DNA of 64,000 nt from an uncultured Bacteroides sp. (GCF_963666545.1 NZ_OY762899.1:1798001-1862000), one strand, 5' to 3'; shown: positions 51,915 to 61,716, numbered from the stretch's first letter. Program-made: numbers and translations. Notes: generated by a model from the sequence alone, not told the origin.

Positions 51915-53198
51915 TTAGCTTTTATGCGTCATAATATCAAGAACCAATTTATCGGTTTCATTCATTCCCTGAGAACCGATAAGGGTCAGATTACGAATGC
52001 TGCGATCTACATCCTGGTCGATAATACCTTCTACAGAGGTCACACATTTATTTTCCATCGCCATCATAGCAGAGAGTACGGCAGTAGAAACACCACTAGC
52101 CACTTTCAGAGCGCAACTAGGCTTAGCTCCGTCGCAAATCATACCTGTTAAGTTGGCTATCATGTTCTGTACCGAAAAAGCTACTTGACGGAAATCCCCT
52201 CCCATCAACCAAGTGATGCCACAACTTGAGCCGGTAGCCGCTACCACACAGCCGCACAAAGCGGAAAGTCGTCCGAGGCTTTGCTTGATATATATGACCG
52301 TAAGATGGCTCATCATCAACGCACGGATCAATTCTTCTTCTGATTTATTGTTTTCTTCAGCATAGATAACCACCGGAAGTGTGGCTGATATACCTTGATT
52401 ACCACTACCAGAGTTACTCATGACAGGAATCATCGCACCTCCCATACGGGCATCACAAGCTCCGGAAGTATAAGAAAGGATATGAGACAGTGTTCCATCA
52501 CCTAGCATCTGTCGTTCTTTATTGCCTCGAAGCATTCTACCCAGTGAGTGACCATAATTTCCTTTGAAAGAGCTCTCAGCCGCTGCTTTATTCAGGCGGG
52601 CAGTCTCAAAGATGAAACGTATCTCATCCAACGGAGCTGTCACTGCAAAATCATAAACCTTGAGAAGAGTAAGATTCAAAGAAGCTTCTTCATCTGCTGC
52701 TTCTCCGGCAGACTGCTTATTGAGCAAGACTTCTTCACCACGAGTAATAGATATAAAAGAGGTGTGTCCACCGGATATCACCGCTTTTGCACTCTCGCCG
52801 GCAGCTTCACAAATTGCTTCAATGTACAGCTTCTCGGCAATATCTTCTTTCAATGAAATATGGATTCGTCTTTCATCAATGAATCGCTTGCCTTCTTCTA
52901 CAGCTTCGGGACTACTATCCCTCAACACCTCCAGTTGATATTCCGATTTTCCAATCAGTGCGCCCAAAGCAACAGCGATAGGCAGGCCAATCATACCTGT
53001 TCCGGGTATTCCCACCCCCATAGCGTTCTTCAGAATATTAGCACTTAAAACAACAGTTATCTTTTCGGGCTTACAACCCAATGTTTCGGCGGCCTTAGCT
53101 ACACACAAAGCTACAGCAATAGGTTCTGTGCACCCAATGGCCGGAACAACCTCCGATTTTACCAGGTCTATTATCTTTTTTCTTTCCTCTTGTGTCAT
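51915..53198 (-). CDS. L-cysteine desulfidase/L-serine dehydratase-alpha-like family protein (UPF0597, YhaM/CyuA-like)
   Basis: 427 residues, cytoplasmic. Family features: the N-terminal 'EVVPAIGCTEPIAVALCVAK' with the first cluster Cys, 'VVLSANILKNAMGVGIPGTG', 'VISGGHTSFISI', 'MIPVMSNSGSGNQGISATLP', 'LCGCVVAATGSSCGITWLMG' and 'LTGMICDGAKPSCALKVASG', where the remaining cysteines for a [4Fe-4S] cluster lie. Relatives break L-cysteine into sulfide, ammonia and pyruvate, so this gene may produce H2S. Some relatives act on serine, so the substrate is not certain. It has its own promoter and no obvious transporter partner. Confidence 0.9.
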   Translation of the reverse strand: MTQEERKKIIDLVKSEVVPAIGCTEPIAVALCVAKAAETLGCKPEKITVVLSANILKNAMGVGIPGTGMIGLPIAVALGALIGKSEYQLEVLRDSSPEAVEEGKRFIDERRIHISLKEDIAEKLYIEAICEAAGESAKAVISGGHTSFISITRGEEVLLNKQSAGEAADEEASLNLTLLKVYDFAVTAPLDEIRFIFETARLNKAAAESSFKGNYGHSLGRMLRGNKERQMLGDGTLSHILSYTSGACDARMGGAMIPVMSNSGSGNQGISATLPVVIYAEENNKSEEELIRALMMSHLTVIYIKQSLGRLSALCGCVVAATGSSCGITWLMGGDFRQVAFSVQNMIANLTGMICDGAKPSCALKVASGVSTAVLSAMMAMENKCVTSVEGIIDQDVDRSIRNLTLIGSQGMNETDKLVLDIMTHKS

Positions 53199-53220
53199 TT
53201 GAATATTGGTCTATTTCTTG

Positions 53221-53252
53221 CAAAAATAGGTAATATAGTCTGTCTGCACAAA
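53221..53252 (-). promoter_or_regulatory. Promoter of the cysteine desulfidase-family gene
   Basis: The reverse strand reads TATTTTTG at 53221-53228 and TTTG at 53249-53252 with a 20-base spacer. The start codon is 23 bases downstream at 53198. Confidence 0.65.
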
Positions 53253-53393
53253 AACTACCTGCTAATAAATAATATACGGCCCAGATTTCTTTCACAGGAA
53301 CCTGAGCCGCAACAAACCAATTAACCTTAATACTTAAACGATCTGCAATGAAAAATGATTCTAAATTGTTTTTTCACTTCTTGTTCATATATA

Positions 53394-55778
53394 TTAATGA
53401 GATACATTCAACTCTGATTTTCCTTTCAATGGGTTTTCTTCTACTCCCCATTTATCTGCTGTTTTTTTCAGGCGAACGATCTTCAACAGATTATCCGAAG
53501 GCAAGCATAAAAGTCCTTCTACCTCATTCGCATCTGCCGCATAAACTTTGAGATCGATTTTTGACCAATCCATCTTGTCGGTACTTTGTGCCAGAGCGAT
53601 GTGTGGAATCACAGCACCATCTCGCACCAATATCACCGCAGGTATATGACCGGCTTCAATGATGTTCCAACCGGAAGAGTAGACCTTCTTATTTTGATAA
53701 TCAATCCATTTGCCACCCGGAAGGTATACGCTTCGTTTGGTGCCTTGCTCCAGCATAGGGGCTACCAAGAGATCATGTCCAAACATATATTCATCTTCTA
53801 CGCTCCAGACAGCAGGATCGTTCGGAAACTCAATGCAAAGGGCACGTACCATTGGTAGCCCTTGTTCTGTACACTGTTTGGCTTGCGCATACACATAAGG
53901 CATCAGTTTATACTTCATTTCAGCACTCTCACGAAAAGCCTTCACGAAAGATTCGTTGTAGAGCCATGGCTCTTTGGGAGGTGCACCGTGTGCCCTACTG
54001 TGTGAAGTAAGGAAACCAAACGGCAACCAGCGCCGATAAAGCTCTTCAGGTGATTTTTGCACAAAGCCTCCTATATCATGGCTCCAGAAGCTAAAGCCAC
54101 TCAATCCCAGAGAAAGACCACCCCGAACAGTACCAAGCATACCGATATCGGTATTAGCGGCATCACCACCCCAATGCAACGGATAACGTTGCGAACCGGC
54201 CCAAGCACTGCGAGCCCAGATGATGTTTTCCCCCTTGACCTGCTTCGTAATATCGGCCACGGCTTTGTTATAGCGCAAAGGATAGAGATTGTGCTCATAC
54301 AAGCCCCCCTTGCCCGAGGCATAAAAACCGTTAAGCGGTGCTGCTTCGCCGAAGTCCACTTTAATTGCGCCAACACCCATCGAAAGCAATCCTGACAACT
54401 TTTCTTGATACCAGCTGACGGTTTGCGGATTCGAGAAGTCGAGCACCGCATCTTCGTAGGGAAGTCCGCCATTAGCATTCTTCACCTCTAAACCCTTATC
54501 TATAATCTCTCGAAAATATTTGTTTTTCGGGGTAAAATAAGTCAGCTGCCACAAAGAGATGTGAAAACCATCTGCCAGCAAGTCTTTTACCATTTTCTGC
54601 GGATTAGAGAAACGGCTGGGAGCAAATACATAATCGCATTGCCAGTCGGTTTCGAACCATCCGGTATCAAAATGAATCACATCGGCAGGAATCTTATAGT
54701 TCCTCAGATTCTTTGCCACATCATATCCTTCTTTCTCACTAAAATAAGTAATCCTACTCATCCAGGTACCAAAACTCCATAGCGGAGGCATAGGCGATTT
54801 TCCGGTAAGTTCGGTATATTCATTCAATATCTCTTTCGGTTCCCCGAAGAAGACAAATAGGTCCAACGCTTCATCAGCCATAAACAGTTTATTGAGTCCG
54901 ATGTAAGTGGAGCCAAAGTCGCAGGTTACAGGAGCCGACGTATGCATAAACATGCCATAGCCACGACTACTTAAAAAGAATGGGATAGGTTTGTACATCT
55001 GGTCCGTTTCAGGTCCTTGCGGATCGCTAACAAACAAGTTCACCTTCTGCCCCACCTTATTTAAAGAAGTAAACGATTCGCCACAACCCATGATTTTTTC
55101 TCCCGGAGAGAGACTAAACACCGGATTGATGCTTCGTGAATTGTCAGCACCCCGTTTAATGAAATTAAACGGCAAACTCTTCACCTGCGTGGAATCATTG
55201 TCAGCCCAGCGCCATGTATCAGTAAGGCGTCGACCATTCGCATCCAATAAGATGATGCGCCATGGTTTCTCCTCAATAATAATACTGCCAAAAGCACTCT
55301 TATATTGATGCGCTCCTTTCAAAGCAGTGTATTTCCAACTCGTATCGCTACCGGGTGCTTTCACTAACATCAGTGAAGATGCCTCTTTTATCTCCACCGG
55401 AGTGGTAAGCATACGAATGCGCAATGTACGGGGAGTGATAAAATCAATGGTAAATTTTAATTGAGGGTTATTCTCATAGGCCGAAGCAGGGAAATCGAGC
55501 ATCTGCAAATCTTGTGGCAATACAGTATTGGCATTAAAAGCCTGACGGGTATAAAGTGTTTTACGCCTCCACTCAATAGTACCTTGAGCAGTTGCAGGAT
55601 CAAAAGCGGAAAGCTTATCGGCAAAGAAAAAAAGATTGGTAAAATCACCAAAATCCGTGCTCATGTCTTTCGCCTGATTCATAAGGTAAGAGGCGCCGCC
55701 ATTGGTTTGCATTTGAGCACTCATCTGCAAAGGCAGACAAACAAGGAGTAAAAGTATTTCGATCGTTTTCCGGTTCAT
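53394..55778 (-). CDS. Glycoside hydrolase family 31 enzyme (alpha-xylosidase/alpha-glucosidase type), exported
   Basis: 794 residues from the ATG at 55776-55778, which begins a signal peptide (MNRKTIEILLLLVCLPLQMS); a longer frame to 55850 has no such start. The GH31 plan is visible: N-terminal beta-sandwich, (beta/alpha)8 barrel with 'PLWSFGTWMSRITYFSEKEG', 'IPADVIHFDTGWF', the nucleophile Asp in 'GAIKVDFGEAAP' and the acid/base Asp in 'GFSFWSHDIGGFV', then C-terminal beta domains. The 'KVDFGE' form and 'FAPSRFSNPQKMVKDLLADG' resemble alpha-xylosidases more than alpha-glucosidases, but the substrate is inferred. It is not next to a SusCD pair. The mature enzyme is probably periplasmic. Confidence 0.92.
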   Translation of the reverse strand: MNRKTIEILLLLVCLPLQMSAQMQTNGGASYLMNQAKDMSTDFGDFTNLFFFADKLSAFDPATAQGTIEWRRKTLYTRQAFNANTVLPQDLQMLDFPASAYENNPQLKFTIDFITPRTLRIRMLTTPVEIKEASSLMLVKAPGSDTSWKYTALKGAHQYKSAFGSIIIEEKPWRIILLDANGRRLTDTWRWADNDSTQVKSLPFNFIKRGADNSRSINPVFSLSPGEKIMGCGESFTSLNKVGQKVNLFVSDPQGPETDQMYKPIPFFLSSRGYGMFMHTSAPVTCDFGSTYIGLNKLFMADEALDLFVFFGEPKEILNEYTELTGKSPMPPLWSFGTWMSRITYFSEKEGYDVAKNLRNYKIPADVIHFDTGWFETDWQCDYVFAPSRFSNPQKMVKDLLADGFHISLWQLTYFTPKNKYFREIIDKGLEVKNANGGLPYEDAVLDFSNPQTVSWYQEKLSGLLSMGVGAIKVDFGEAAPLNGFYASGKGGLYEHNLYPLRYNKAVADITKQVKGENIIWARSAWAGSQRYPLHWGGDAANTDIGMLGTVRGGLSLGLSGFSFWSHDIGGFVQKSPEELYRRWLPFGFLTSHSRAHGAPPKEPWLYNESFVKAFRESAEMKYKLMPYVYAQAKQCTEQGLPMVRALCIEFPNDPAVWSVEDEYMFGHDLLVAPMLEQGTKRSVYLPGGKWIDYQNKKVYSSGWNIIEAGHIPAVILVRDGAVIPHIALAQSTDKMDWSKIDLKVYAADANEVEGLLCLPSDNLLKIVRLKKTADKWGVEENPLKGKSELNVSH

Positions 55779-55996
55779 AGTATCTGTTTTAAAGATCGTT
55801 GGTTTAAGGATGCGATAAAAGTAGAACAAATACTTCATTCTCACAGTCACGAGATGTTTTATTATAGGGGGTGAAATGTTGCATTTGTTCCTTTTCTTTC
55901 TCTAAATAAGATAATCGAAGTGCAACAAAGTTTATAAAAACTAAAAGTTTTAGCTTATTCCTAAAAATCCAACGACCCAATTGCCAAAAAGTTTGT

Positions 55997-56004
55997 TATA
56001 TTTG
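55997..56004 (+). promoter_or_regulatory. -7 promoter box for aroC
   Basis: TATATTTG matches TAnnTTTG, 29 bases upstream of the ATG at 56034. Confidence 0.55.
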
Positions 56005-56033
56005 CATAGATAACCATTAAAACAGCAGTAATC

Positions 56034-57110
56034 ATGTTTAACTCATTTGGCAATATTCTCAGATTAACCAGTTTCGGCGAATCGCACGGTAAAGGTATCG
56101 GTGGAGTCATTGACGGATTTCCGGCAGGTATCCGTATCGACATGGACTTTGTACAAAAAGAACTTAACCGACGTCGCCCGGGACAGTCTGCCATCACAAC
56201 TTCTCGCAAGGAGACAGACGAAGTGGAGTTTCTTTCCGGAATCTTCGAGGGGAAATCAACAGGATGTCCCATCGGTTTCATCGTTTGGAATCAGAACCAG
56301 CATTCCAATGATTATGATAACATGAAGGAAGTTTATCGTCCCTCACATGCTGACTACACCTACAATGTGAAGTATGGCATTCGTGACCATCGTGGAGGCG
56401 GACGTTCTTCTGCCCGCGAGACCATATCACGCGTGGTGGGAGGTGCTCTGGCCAAACTAGCATTGAATCAACTGGGCATTCACATTACCGCATTTACTTC
56501 GCAAGTGGGACCCATCAAATTAGAAAAAGACTATAAGGATTATAATCTGGATACCGTTGAAGACAATCCGGTGAGATGCCCCGACCAAGAGAAAGCTCAA
56601 GAGATGCAAGAGCTAATATCTAAGATAAAAGGAGAAGGAGACACGATAGGTGGTGTGGTTACTTGTGTCATTAAAGGATGCCCTATTGGCTTAGGACAAC
56701 CTGTTTTCGGCAAGTTGCACGCAGCACTGGCCAATGCAATGATGAGCATCAATGCCGCCAAGGCTTTTGAGTACGGCGACGGGTTCACAGGATTGAAACA
56801 AAAAGGTTCTGAGCAAAATGATGTGTTCTTCAATAATAATGGTACGATTGACACACACACCAACCACTCGGGAGGTATGCAAGGAGGTATCAGCAACGGT
56901 CAGGACATCTTCTTTCGGGTTGCTTTCAAACCTGTAGCTACCGTATTGATGGAACAACATACAGTGAACGTTGACGGAGTAGATACTACGCTCAAAGCCA
57001 AAGGTCGACATGATCCTTGTGTTTTGCCTCGGGCAGTACCTATTGTTGAGGCCATGGCAGCATTGACCATCCTCGACTTCTACCTGATAGACAGAACGAC
57101 ACAATTATAA
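56034..57110 (+). CDS. aroC: Chorismate synthase
   Basis: 358 residues. It converts EPSP to chorismate with reduced FMN, the last step of the shikimate pathway. Signatures: '[20 protein letters not shown]' (signature 1 with its His), '[20 protein letters not shown]', '[20 protein letters not shown]' (signature 2 with its His) and '[20 protein letters not shown]'. '[20 protein letters not shown]' is the C-terminal signature. Length and layout are normal. A dipeptidase gene follows after 22 bases in the same direction, probably co-transcribed without a metabolic link. Confidence 0.97.
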   Translation: MFNSFGNILRLTSFGESHGKGIGGVIDGFPAGIRIDMDFVQKELNRRRPGQSAITTSRKETDEVEFLSGIFEGKSTGCPIGFIVWNQNQHSNDYDNMKEVYRPSHADYTYNVKYGIRDHRGGGRSSARETISRVVGGALAKLALNQLGIHITAFTSQVGPIKLEKDYKDYNLDTVEDNPVRCPDQEKAQEMQELISKIKGEGDTIGGVVTCVIKGCPIGLGQPVFGKLHAALANAMMSINAAKAFEYGDGFTGLKQKGSEQNDVFFNNNGTIDTHTNHSGGMQGGISNGQDIFFRVAFKPVATVLMEQHTVNVDGVDTTLKAKGRHDPCVLPRAVPIVEAMAALTILDFYLIDRTTQL

Positions 57111-57132
57111 TTATCCTACTGAAATAGACGAA

Positions 57133-58494
57133 ATGAGTAAAATACAAACCTATATACAAGAGAACGAAGCAAAAATAATAGATGACCTGTTCAGCCTCAT
57201 CCGCATCCCCAGTATTAGCGCACTACCTGAACATAAAGACGACATGATGGCCTGTGCGCAGCGATGGAGACAGTTGCTATTGGAAGCCGGAACAGACGAA
57301 GCGATAGTTATGCCTTCAGCAGGCAATCCGATAGTCTTTGCACAAAAGATGGTGAATCCGGAAGCCCAAACAGTACTTATCTATGCGCATTATGATGTGA
57401 TGCCTGCCGAACCGTTGGATCTTTGGAAAAGCCAACCATTTGAACCGCAAATCAGAGACGAACACATCTGGGCACGTGGTGCCGACGATGATAAAGGCCA
57501 ATCATTCATTCAGGTGAAAGCTTTTGAATACTTGGTGAAGAACGACCTGCTAAAGAATAATGTGAAATTCATCTTTGAGGGTGAAGAAGAAATTGGTTCG
57601 CCTAGTTTGGAAGCTTTTTGCGAAGAACACAAAGAATTACTGAGAGCGGATATTATTTTGGTAAGCGACACAAGTATGCTGGGCGCCGACCTACCATCAC
57701 TCACTACAGGGCTTCGCGGACTGGCTTATTGGGAAATTGAAGTAACGGGACCTAACCGTGATCTGCACTCAGGCCATTTTGGCGGAGCAGTAGCCAATCC
57801 GATCAATACCCTTTGCGGAATGATTAGCAGTGTAGTAGATACTGATGGACGCATTACAATACCCGGTTTTTATGACGATGTAGAAGAAGTTCCGCAAGCA
57901 GAACGAGAAATGATTGCGCACATCCCCTTTGACGAAGAGAAGTACAAAACAGCTATCGGTGTTAAAGCACTCTTCGGAGAGAAAGGATATTCTACTTTAG
58001 AGCGTAATAGCTGCCGCCCCTCTTTCGATGTATGCGGCATTTGGGGTGGATACACAGGTGAGGGTTCTAAAACAGTATTACCCTCTAAAGCTTACGCCAA
58101 AGTATCTTGTCGCTTAGTAGCTCATCAGGATCATCATAAGATTTCGGATCTGTTTACCAAGTATATTCATTGCATCGCCCCCGAAAGTGTGCAAGTAAAA
58201 GTAACTCCGATGCACGGTGGACAAGGATATGTGTGCCCCATTTCATTACCCCCTTATCAGGCAGCACAGAAAGGATTTGAGATCGCTTTCGGGAAAAAGC
58301 CTTTGGCTGTTCGCCGTGGAGGAAGTATCCCCATCATCTCTACTTTCGAACAAGTGTTGGGACTCAAAACCATATTGATGGGCTTTGGGCTGGAATCTAA
58401 CGCCATTCACTCACCTAACGAGAACCTTCCTCTGGATATTTTCCGTAAAGGCATTGAAGCAGTAGTAGAATTCCATTTGGCTTATCAAGGGTAA
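57133..58494 (+). CDS. M20-family dipeptidase
   Basis: 453 residues, cytoplasmic. A zinc peptidase of the M20 (CNDP/PepV-like) group. Metal ligands lie in 'TVLIYAHYDVMPAEP' (His, Asp), 'IWARGADDDKGQ' (bridging Asp) and 'KFIFEGEEEIGSPS' (catalytic Glu and ligand Glu). The lid domain has 'DLHSGHFGGAVANPINTL' with the dimer-face His. The C-terminus has 'LESNAIHSPNENLPLDIF' with the last His ligand. It probably cleaves dipeptides taken up or produced in the cell. It is downstream of aroC in one operon and ends before a strong terminator. Confidence 0.94.
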   Translation: MSKIQTYIQENEAKIIDDLFSLIRIPSISALPEHKDDMMACAQRWRQLLLEAGTDEAIVMPSAGNPIVFAQKMVNPEAQTVLIYAHYDVMPAEPLDLWKSQPFEPQIRDEHIWARGADDDKGQSFIQVKAFEYLVKNDLLKNNVKFIFEGEEEIGSPSLEAFCEEHKELLRADIILVSDTSMLGADLPSLTTGLRGLAYWEIEVTGPNRDLHSGHFGGAVANPINTLCGMISSVVDTDGRITIPGFYDDVEEVPQAEREMIAHIPFDEEKYKTAIGVKALFGEKGYSTLERNSCRPSFDVCGIWGGYTGEGSKTVLPSKAYAKVSCRLVAHQDHHKISDLFTKYIHCIAPESVQVKVTPMHGGQGYVCPISLPPYQAAQKGFEIAFGKKPLAVRRGGSIPIISTFEQVLGLKTILMGFGLESNAIHSPNENLPLDIFRKGIEAVVEFHLAYQG

Positions 58495-58510
58495 ACATTA
58501 AGATACGAAT

Positions 58511-58550
58511 AAAAGCGGCTGCTCTTTGTATGAAGGGCAGCCGCTTTATT
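58511..58550. terminator. Terminator after the dipeptidase gene
   Basis: AAAGCGGCTGC (58512-58522) pairs with GCAGCCGCTTT (58537-58547), 17 bases after the stop and 24 bases beyond the stop of the convergent acr3 gene. It can serve both sides. Confidence 0.8.
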
Positions 58551-58574
58551 ATGAATCAATCAAGCATCAAATGA

Positions 58575-59612
58575 TTAATTACTTTTAAATTTATTCTGAT
58601 GCCGCAGCGCATATTTTACTAATAGAATCAAAACAGGAACTTCGACTAACGGACCAATAACCGCAGCAAAAGCTACTCCCGAGTTTATTCCGAAAACAGC
58701 AATAGCAACCGCTATAGCCAATTCAAAGTTATTCCCGGATGCTGTGAAAGCTACAGAGGCTGTCTTTGCATAACCTGCTCCTACTTTCCGAGTAAGCCAG
58801 AAAGAGAGGAAAAACATAATTCCAAAGTAGATGATAAGTGGTATAGCTATGAGCAACACATCATACGGAAGCTTCACGATATACTCCCCTTTATAGGAGA
58901 ACATTACCACAATAGTAAAGAGCAGAGCGATCAATGTTATCGGACTAATCTTAGGAATAAACTTATTATAATACCAATCTTTACCTTTGGCCCTAACAAG
59001 AATGATCTGACTAAGGAACCCCGCAATAAAAGGAATGCCCAAATAGATAAAAACGCTCTGTGCTATCGTCCCCATGGTGATGCTACTAACATCCTCAGTT
59101 ATTGGCAAGCCTAACCATGCCGGGAAAACCGACAAGAACAAGTATGCGTAAACTGAAAAAAACAGAACCTGGAAAATACTATTAAAAGCAACCAAGCCGG
59201 CAGCATACTCTGTACTTCCTTTGGCTAAATCATTCCAGACAAGTACCATTGCAATGCAACGAGCAAGACCAATCATGATCAGCCCATACATATACTCGGG
59301 ATAATTATGAAGAAAGACAATGCCCAATATAAACATTAACACAGGCCCAACAATCCAATTTAAGATAAGGGACATTGTGAGAATCTTTCTATCGGTGAAA
59401 ACCTTGCCCAATTCTTCATACTTCACTTTGGCCAAAGGCGGATACATCATTAATATAAGTCCGATAGCCAAAGGAACATTCGTAGTACCGGATTCAAATT
59501 GAGCCCAAAAGCCTCCAATTCCCGGATAAAGATATCCGATGGCTACTCCAATAAACATTGCAGCAAAAATCCACAAAGTCAGGTAACGATCTAAAAAAGC
59601 TAACTTTTTCAT
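58575..59612 (-). CDS. acr3: Arsenite efflux transporter, ACR3 family
   Basis: 345 residues, about ten membrane helices. It exports arsenite from the cell. The ACR3 marks are '[20 protein letters not shown]', '[20 protein letters not shown]' with the conserved Cys119 that contacts As(III), '[20 protein letters not shown]', and '[20 protein letters not shown]' with the conserved Glu. It is last in arsR-arsC-acr3, 24 bases after arsC. No arsA ATPase is present, as normal for ACR3 systems. Confidence 0.95.
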   Translation of the reverse strand: MKKLAFLDRYLTLWIFAAMFIGVAIGYLYPGIGGFWAQFESGTTNVPLAIGLILMMYPPLAKVKYEELGKVFTDRKILTMSLILNWIVGPVLMFILGIVFLHNYPEYMYGLIMIGLARCIAMVLVWNDLAKGSTEYAAGLVAFNSIFQVLFFSVYAYLFLSVFPAWLGLPITEDVSSITMGTIAQSVFIYLGIPFIAGFLSQIILVRAKGKDWYYNKFIPKISPITLIALLFTIVVMFSYKGEYIVKLPYDVLLIAIPLIIYFGIMFFLSFWLTRKVGAGYAKTASVAFTASGNNFELAIAVAIAVFGINSGVAFAAVIGPLVEVPVLILLVKYALRHQNKFKSN

Positions 59613-59636
59613 TTATACTAAAGTTTAATTATCCAA

Positions 59637-60098
59637 TTAGGAACAACACCCTCTGCCACAACAAGCGCCCGAAGACTCAGAAGATTGAAGTTCTAATTGA
59701 TAAAAATTAAAGAAACCTTCTTTTATCTCATCCCGAACACGCTCAAACTCGCTCCAGATAAACTCTGGCGTACCCTCTGCATGGGAGGGATCATCAAACC
59801 CGATATGCAACCTTCTATTTACTTTGCCCGAAAACATTGGGCAACTTTCTTTTGCACCACCACAAACAGTGATCACATAACCCCATTCCTGATCCAGATA
59901 CTCATTTACACTTGTGGGAGTATGACCACTAATATCTATCCCAACTTCTTTCATCGCCTTAACAGCCAAAGGATTCACTTGCTTCGCAATTTCCGTTCCG
60001 GCAGAATAGACTTCCAACGTTTTATCAAAAGATTGCAAAAAGCCATGAGCCATCTGGCTACGGCAACTATTACCTGTACACAATATTAAAACTTTCAT
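59637..60098 (-). CDS. arsC: Arsenate reductase (thioredoxin-coupled, LMW-phosphatase fold) with Cys-rich tail
   Basis: 153 residues. It reduces arsenate to arsenite for export. The phosphatase-like loop is 'CTGNSCRS' (Cys7, Cys12, Arg13) and the redox pair is Cys79 and Cys86 ('VCGGAKESCP'). The Cys spacing 7/79/86 is the same as 10/82/89 in the Staphylococcus thioredoxin-dependent enzyme. The catalytic Asp is in 'FDDPSHAEGT'. The C-terminus carries an extra 'GACCGRGCCS' with four Cys not found in the classical enzyme, which could bind As(III) or metal. It lies 9 bases after arsR. Confidence 0.94.
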   Translation of the reverse strand: MKVLILCTGNSCRSQMAHGFLQSFDKTLEVYSAGTEIAKQVNPLAVKAMKEVGIDISGHTPTSVNEYLDQEWGYVITVCGGAKESCPMFSGKVNRRLHIGFDDPSHAEGTPEFIWSEFERVRDEIKEGFFNFYQLELQSSESSGACCGRGCCS

Positions 60099-60107
60099 AC
60101 TATAACT

Positions 60108-60449
60108 CTATTTAATTTGTTCACAACAATTCTCAGGGTCACTAATTTCGCCCATAAATACATCTACCAATTCTTTAAACTCCTGTATCTTCTCTGTGTT
60201 CAAACAGTAGAAGGTTTTCACTCCTTCTGAGTGACAAATCACTAACTCTGCATTTCTCAACTCCATCAAGTGCTGATTAACCGTAGTCCTACTTAGAGGT
60301 AATTCATCTGCAAAATCACCGGTTATACAAGTCTTGGTTTCTGCCAGGTATTTAAGAATAGCCAAACGAGCCGGATGAGCCAATGCCTTAAATAACTCCG
60401 CACTGGCCTGGAGTTCGATTTCAAATAGTTCACTTTTAGCTTGTGCCAT
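60108..60449 (-). CDS. arsR: ArsR-family transcriptional repressor
   Basis: 113 residues with a winged helix-turn-helix: 'ELFKALAHPARLAILKYLAE', 'DELPLSRTTVNQHLMELRNA', 'ELVICHSEGVKTFYCLN'. The classical ELCVCDL metal motif in helix 3 is absent. Candidate As(III) thiols are Cys41 ('TKTCITGDF'), Cys72, Cys82 and the vicinal pair Cys108-Cys109 near the end ('PENCCEQIK'), so sensing may use a different Cys set. It should repress its own operon from sites in the upstream region with repeated ACGTCA words. Confidence 0.92.
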   Translation of the reverse strand: MAQAKSELFEIELQASAELFKALAHPARLAILKYLAETKTCITGDFADELPLSRTTVNQHLMELRNAELVICHSEGVKTFYCLNTEKIQEFKELVDVFMGEISDPENCCEQIK

Positions 60450-60473
60450 ATTGTCTGTTAATTAATTATGCCG

Positions 60474-60548
60474 CAAATATACGTCATTAAATTAATAAAA
60501 CGTATAATTACGTCATTTGTTTTATGCCGGCTAAACAAATATTGACGT
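60474..60548 (-). promoter_or_regulatory. ars promoter and candidate ArsR operator
   Basis: A minus-strand -7 box TATATTTG is at 60474-60481. Overlapping and upstream are ACGTCA at 60481-60486, ACGTCA at 60510-60515 and the inverted TGACGT at 60543-60548, plus an ATACGT/ACGTAT inverted pair (60479-60484 and 60500-60505). The half-sites next to the -7 box suit a repressor. Confidence 0.5.
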
Positions 60549-60626
60549 AGTTTCTTTGGTAAGAAGAAACTTTATTGCAATTTTGTCTTCAGAATAAAGA
60601 AAGAGTAAACAGAAAGAAGAAATCGT

Positions 60627-61685
60627 ATGAAAAACAAAGCAATACAGGCTATCGGACTAATGTCCGGCACATCTCTGGATGGGTTGGATGTGTGCTGCTG
60701 CACCTTTAGCAAAAAAGAAGAGAAGTGGAACTTCAACATTGATTGTGCCAAAGGATACTCCTACTCCAAAGAGCTAAAACAAAAATTGGGAACAGGGGCG
60801 CAACAGATGAATGCTTTGGAATTTATCACTTTTCATAGTGCCTACGGAAAGTTTCTAGGTGAACGAGTCAACGAGTTTATGACTGAGTTCAAGGTAAGAC
60901 CGGATATTATCGCTTCTCATGGACACACTATCTTTCACGAACCGAAAAAGAAAATCATGTTTCAAATTGGTGATGGTGCCGCCATTGCTGCCGAAACCCG
61001 AATTCCTACCGTCTCTGACTTCCGCCGCCTCGACATTATGCTTGGTGGACAAGGTGCACCGCTCGTTCCTATAGGCGACCGCTTGCTTTTTGCCGACTAT
61101 GACTATTGTCTCAACATCGGAGGTTTCTCAAATATTTCCTTCGAGAAAAATGGAGATCGCATCGCATTCGACATCAGTCCTGTGAACTATGTGATCAATC
61201 ACTATTGCCGCCAAATAGGTTTAGAGTTTGATCGTGACGGAAAGATAGCGCGCCAAGGCAATATCCATCAATCATTGCTTGATGAACTCAACGACATGGA
61301 GTTTTATCATCAGGACGGACCTAAATCACTTGGCCGCGAATGGGTAGAGACATTGGTTTATCCTATACTCGAACAACACAATCTGCCCTTAGAAGATATG
61401 CTTCGCACATTTTACGAACATGCTGCCTTTCAGATTTCGAGAATAGTAAAAGGTGGAAAGCTACTCATTACCGGAGGTGGTGCTTTCAATCTATTTCTAG
61501 TGGAACGCATTCAGGCATTATGCCCTTGTGAAATAGTAATTCCCGACAAACAAATTATTGAATACAAAGAAGCGTTGATATTTGCTTTCCTAGGTACCTT
61601 GTACATGTGCGACGAGCCAAGTTGCCTTGCTTCGGTAACCGGAGCCCCAGTAGATAACATTGGAGGAATGCTGTTTAAAGTGTAA
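60627..61685 (+). CDS. anmK: Anhydro-N-acetylmuramic acid kinase
   Basis: 352 residues. It phosphorylates and opens 1,6-anhydroMurNAc from cell-wall recycling. Family marks: 'AIGLMSGTSLDGLDVCCCTF', 'DIIASHGHTIFHEPKKKIMF', 'QIGDGAAIAAETRIPTVSDF', 'LGGQGAPLVPIGDRLLFADY', 'LNIGGFSNISF', 'FDISPVNYVINHYCRQ' and 'LLITGGGAFNLFLVERIQAL' of the ASKHA fold. The length is close to the usual ~370. It is divergent from the ars operon and convergent with the flavoprotein gene; no MurQ gene is adjacent. Confidence 0.96.
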   Translation: MKNKAIQAIGLMSGTSLDGLDVCCCTFSKKEEKWNFNIDCAKGYSYSKELKQKLGTGAQQMNALEFITFHSAYGKFLGERVNEFMTEFKVRPDIIASHGHTIFHEPKKKIMFQIGDGAAIAAETRIPTVSDFRRLDIMLGGQGAPLVPIGDRLLFADYDYCLNIGGFSNISFEKNGDRIAFDISPVNYVINHYCRQIGLEFDRDGKIARQGNIHQSLLDELNDMEFYHQDGPKSLGREWVETLVYPILEQHNLPLEDMLRTFYEHAAFQISRIVKGGKLLITGGGAFNLFLVERIQALCPCEIVIPDKQIIEYKEALIFAFLGTLYMCDEPSCLASVTGAPVDNIGGMLFKV

Positions 61686-61706
61686 TGCTATACTTTAAAC
61701 AGCATT
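61667..61706. terminator. 15-base perfect hairpin overlapping the anmK stop
   Basis: AATGCTGTTTAAAGT (61667-61681) is exactly inverted at 61692-61706. The left arm is coding, and the stop codon lies in the loop side. The stop of the convergent flavoprotein gene is 10 bases away. There is no T-run, so it may act as a mRNA 3' end stabiliser or a bidirectional terminator. Confidence 0.6.
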
Positions 61707-61716
61707 CTTCGAAAAC

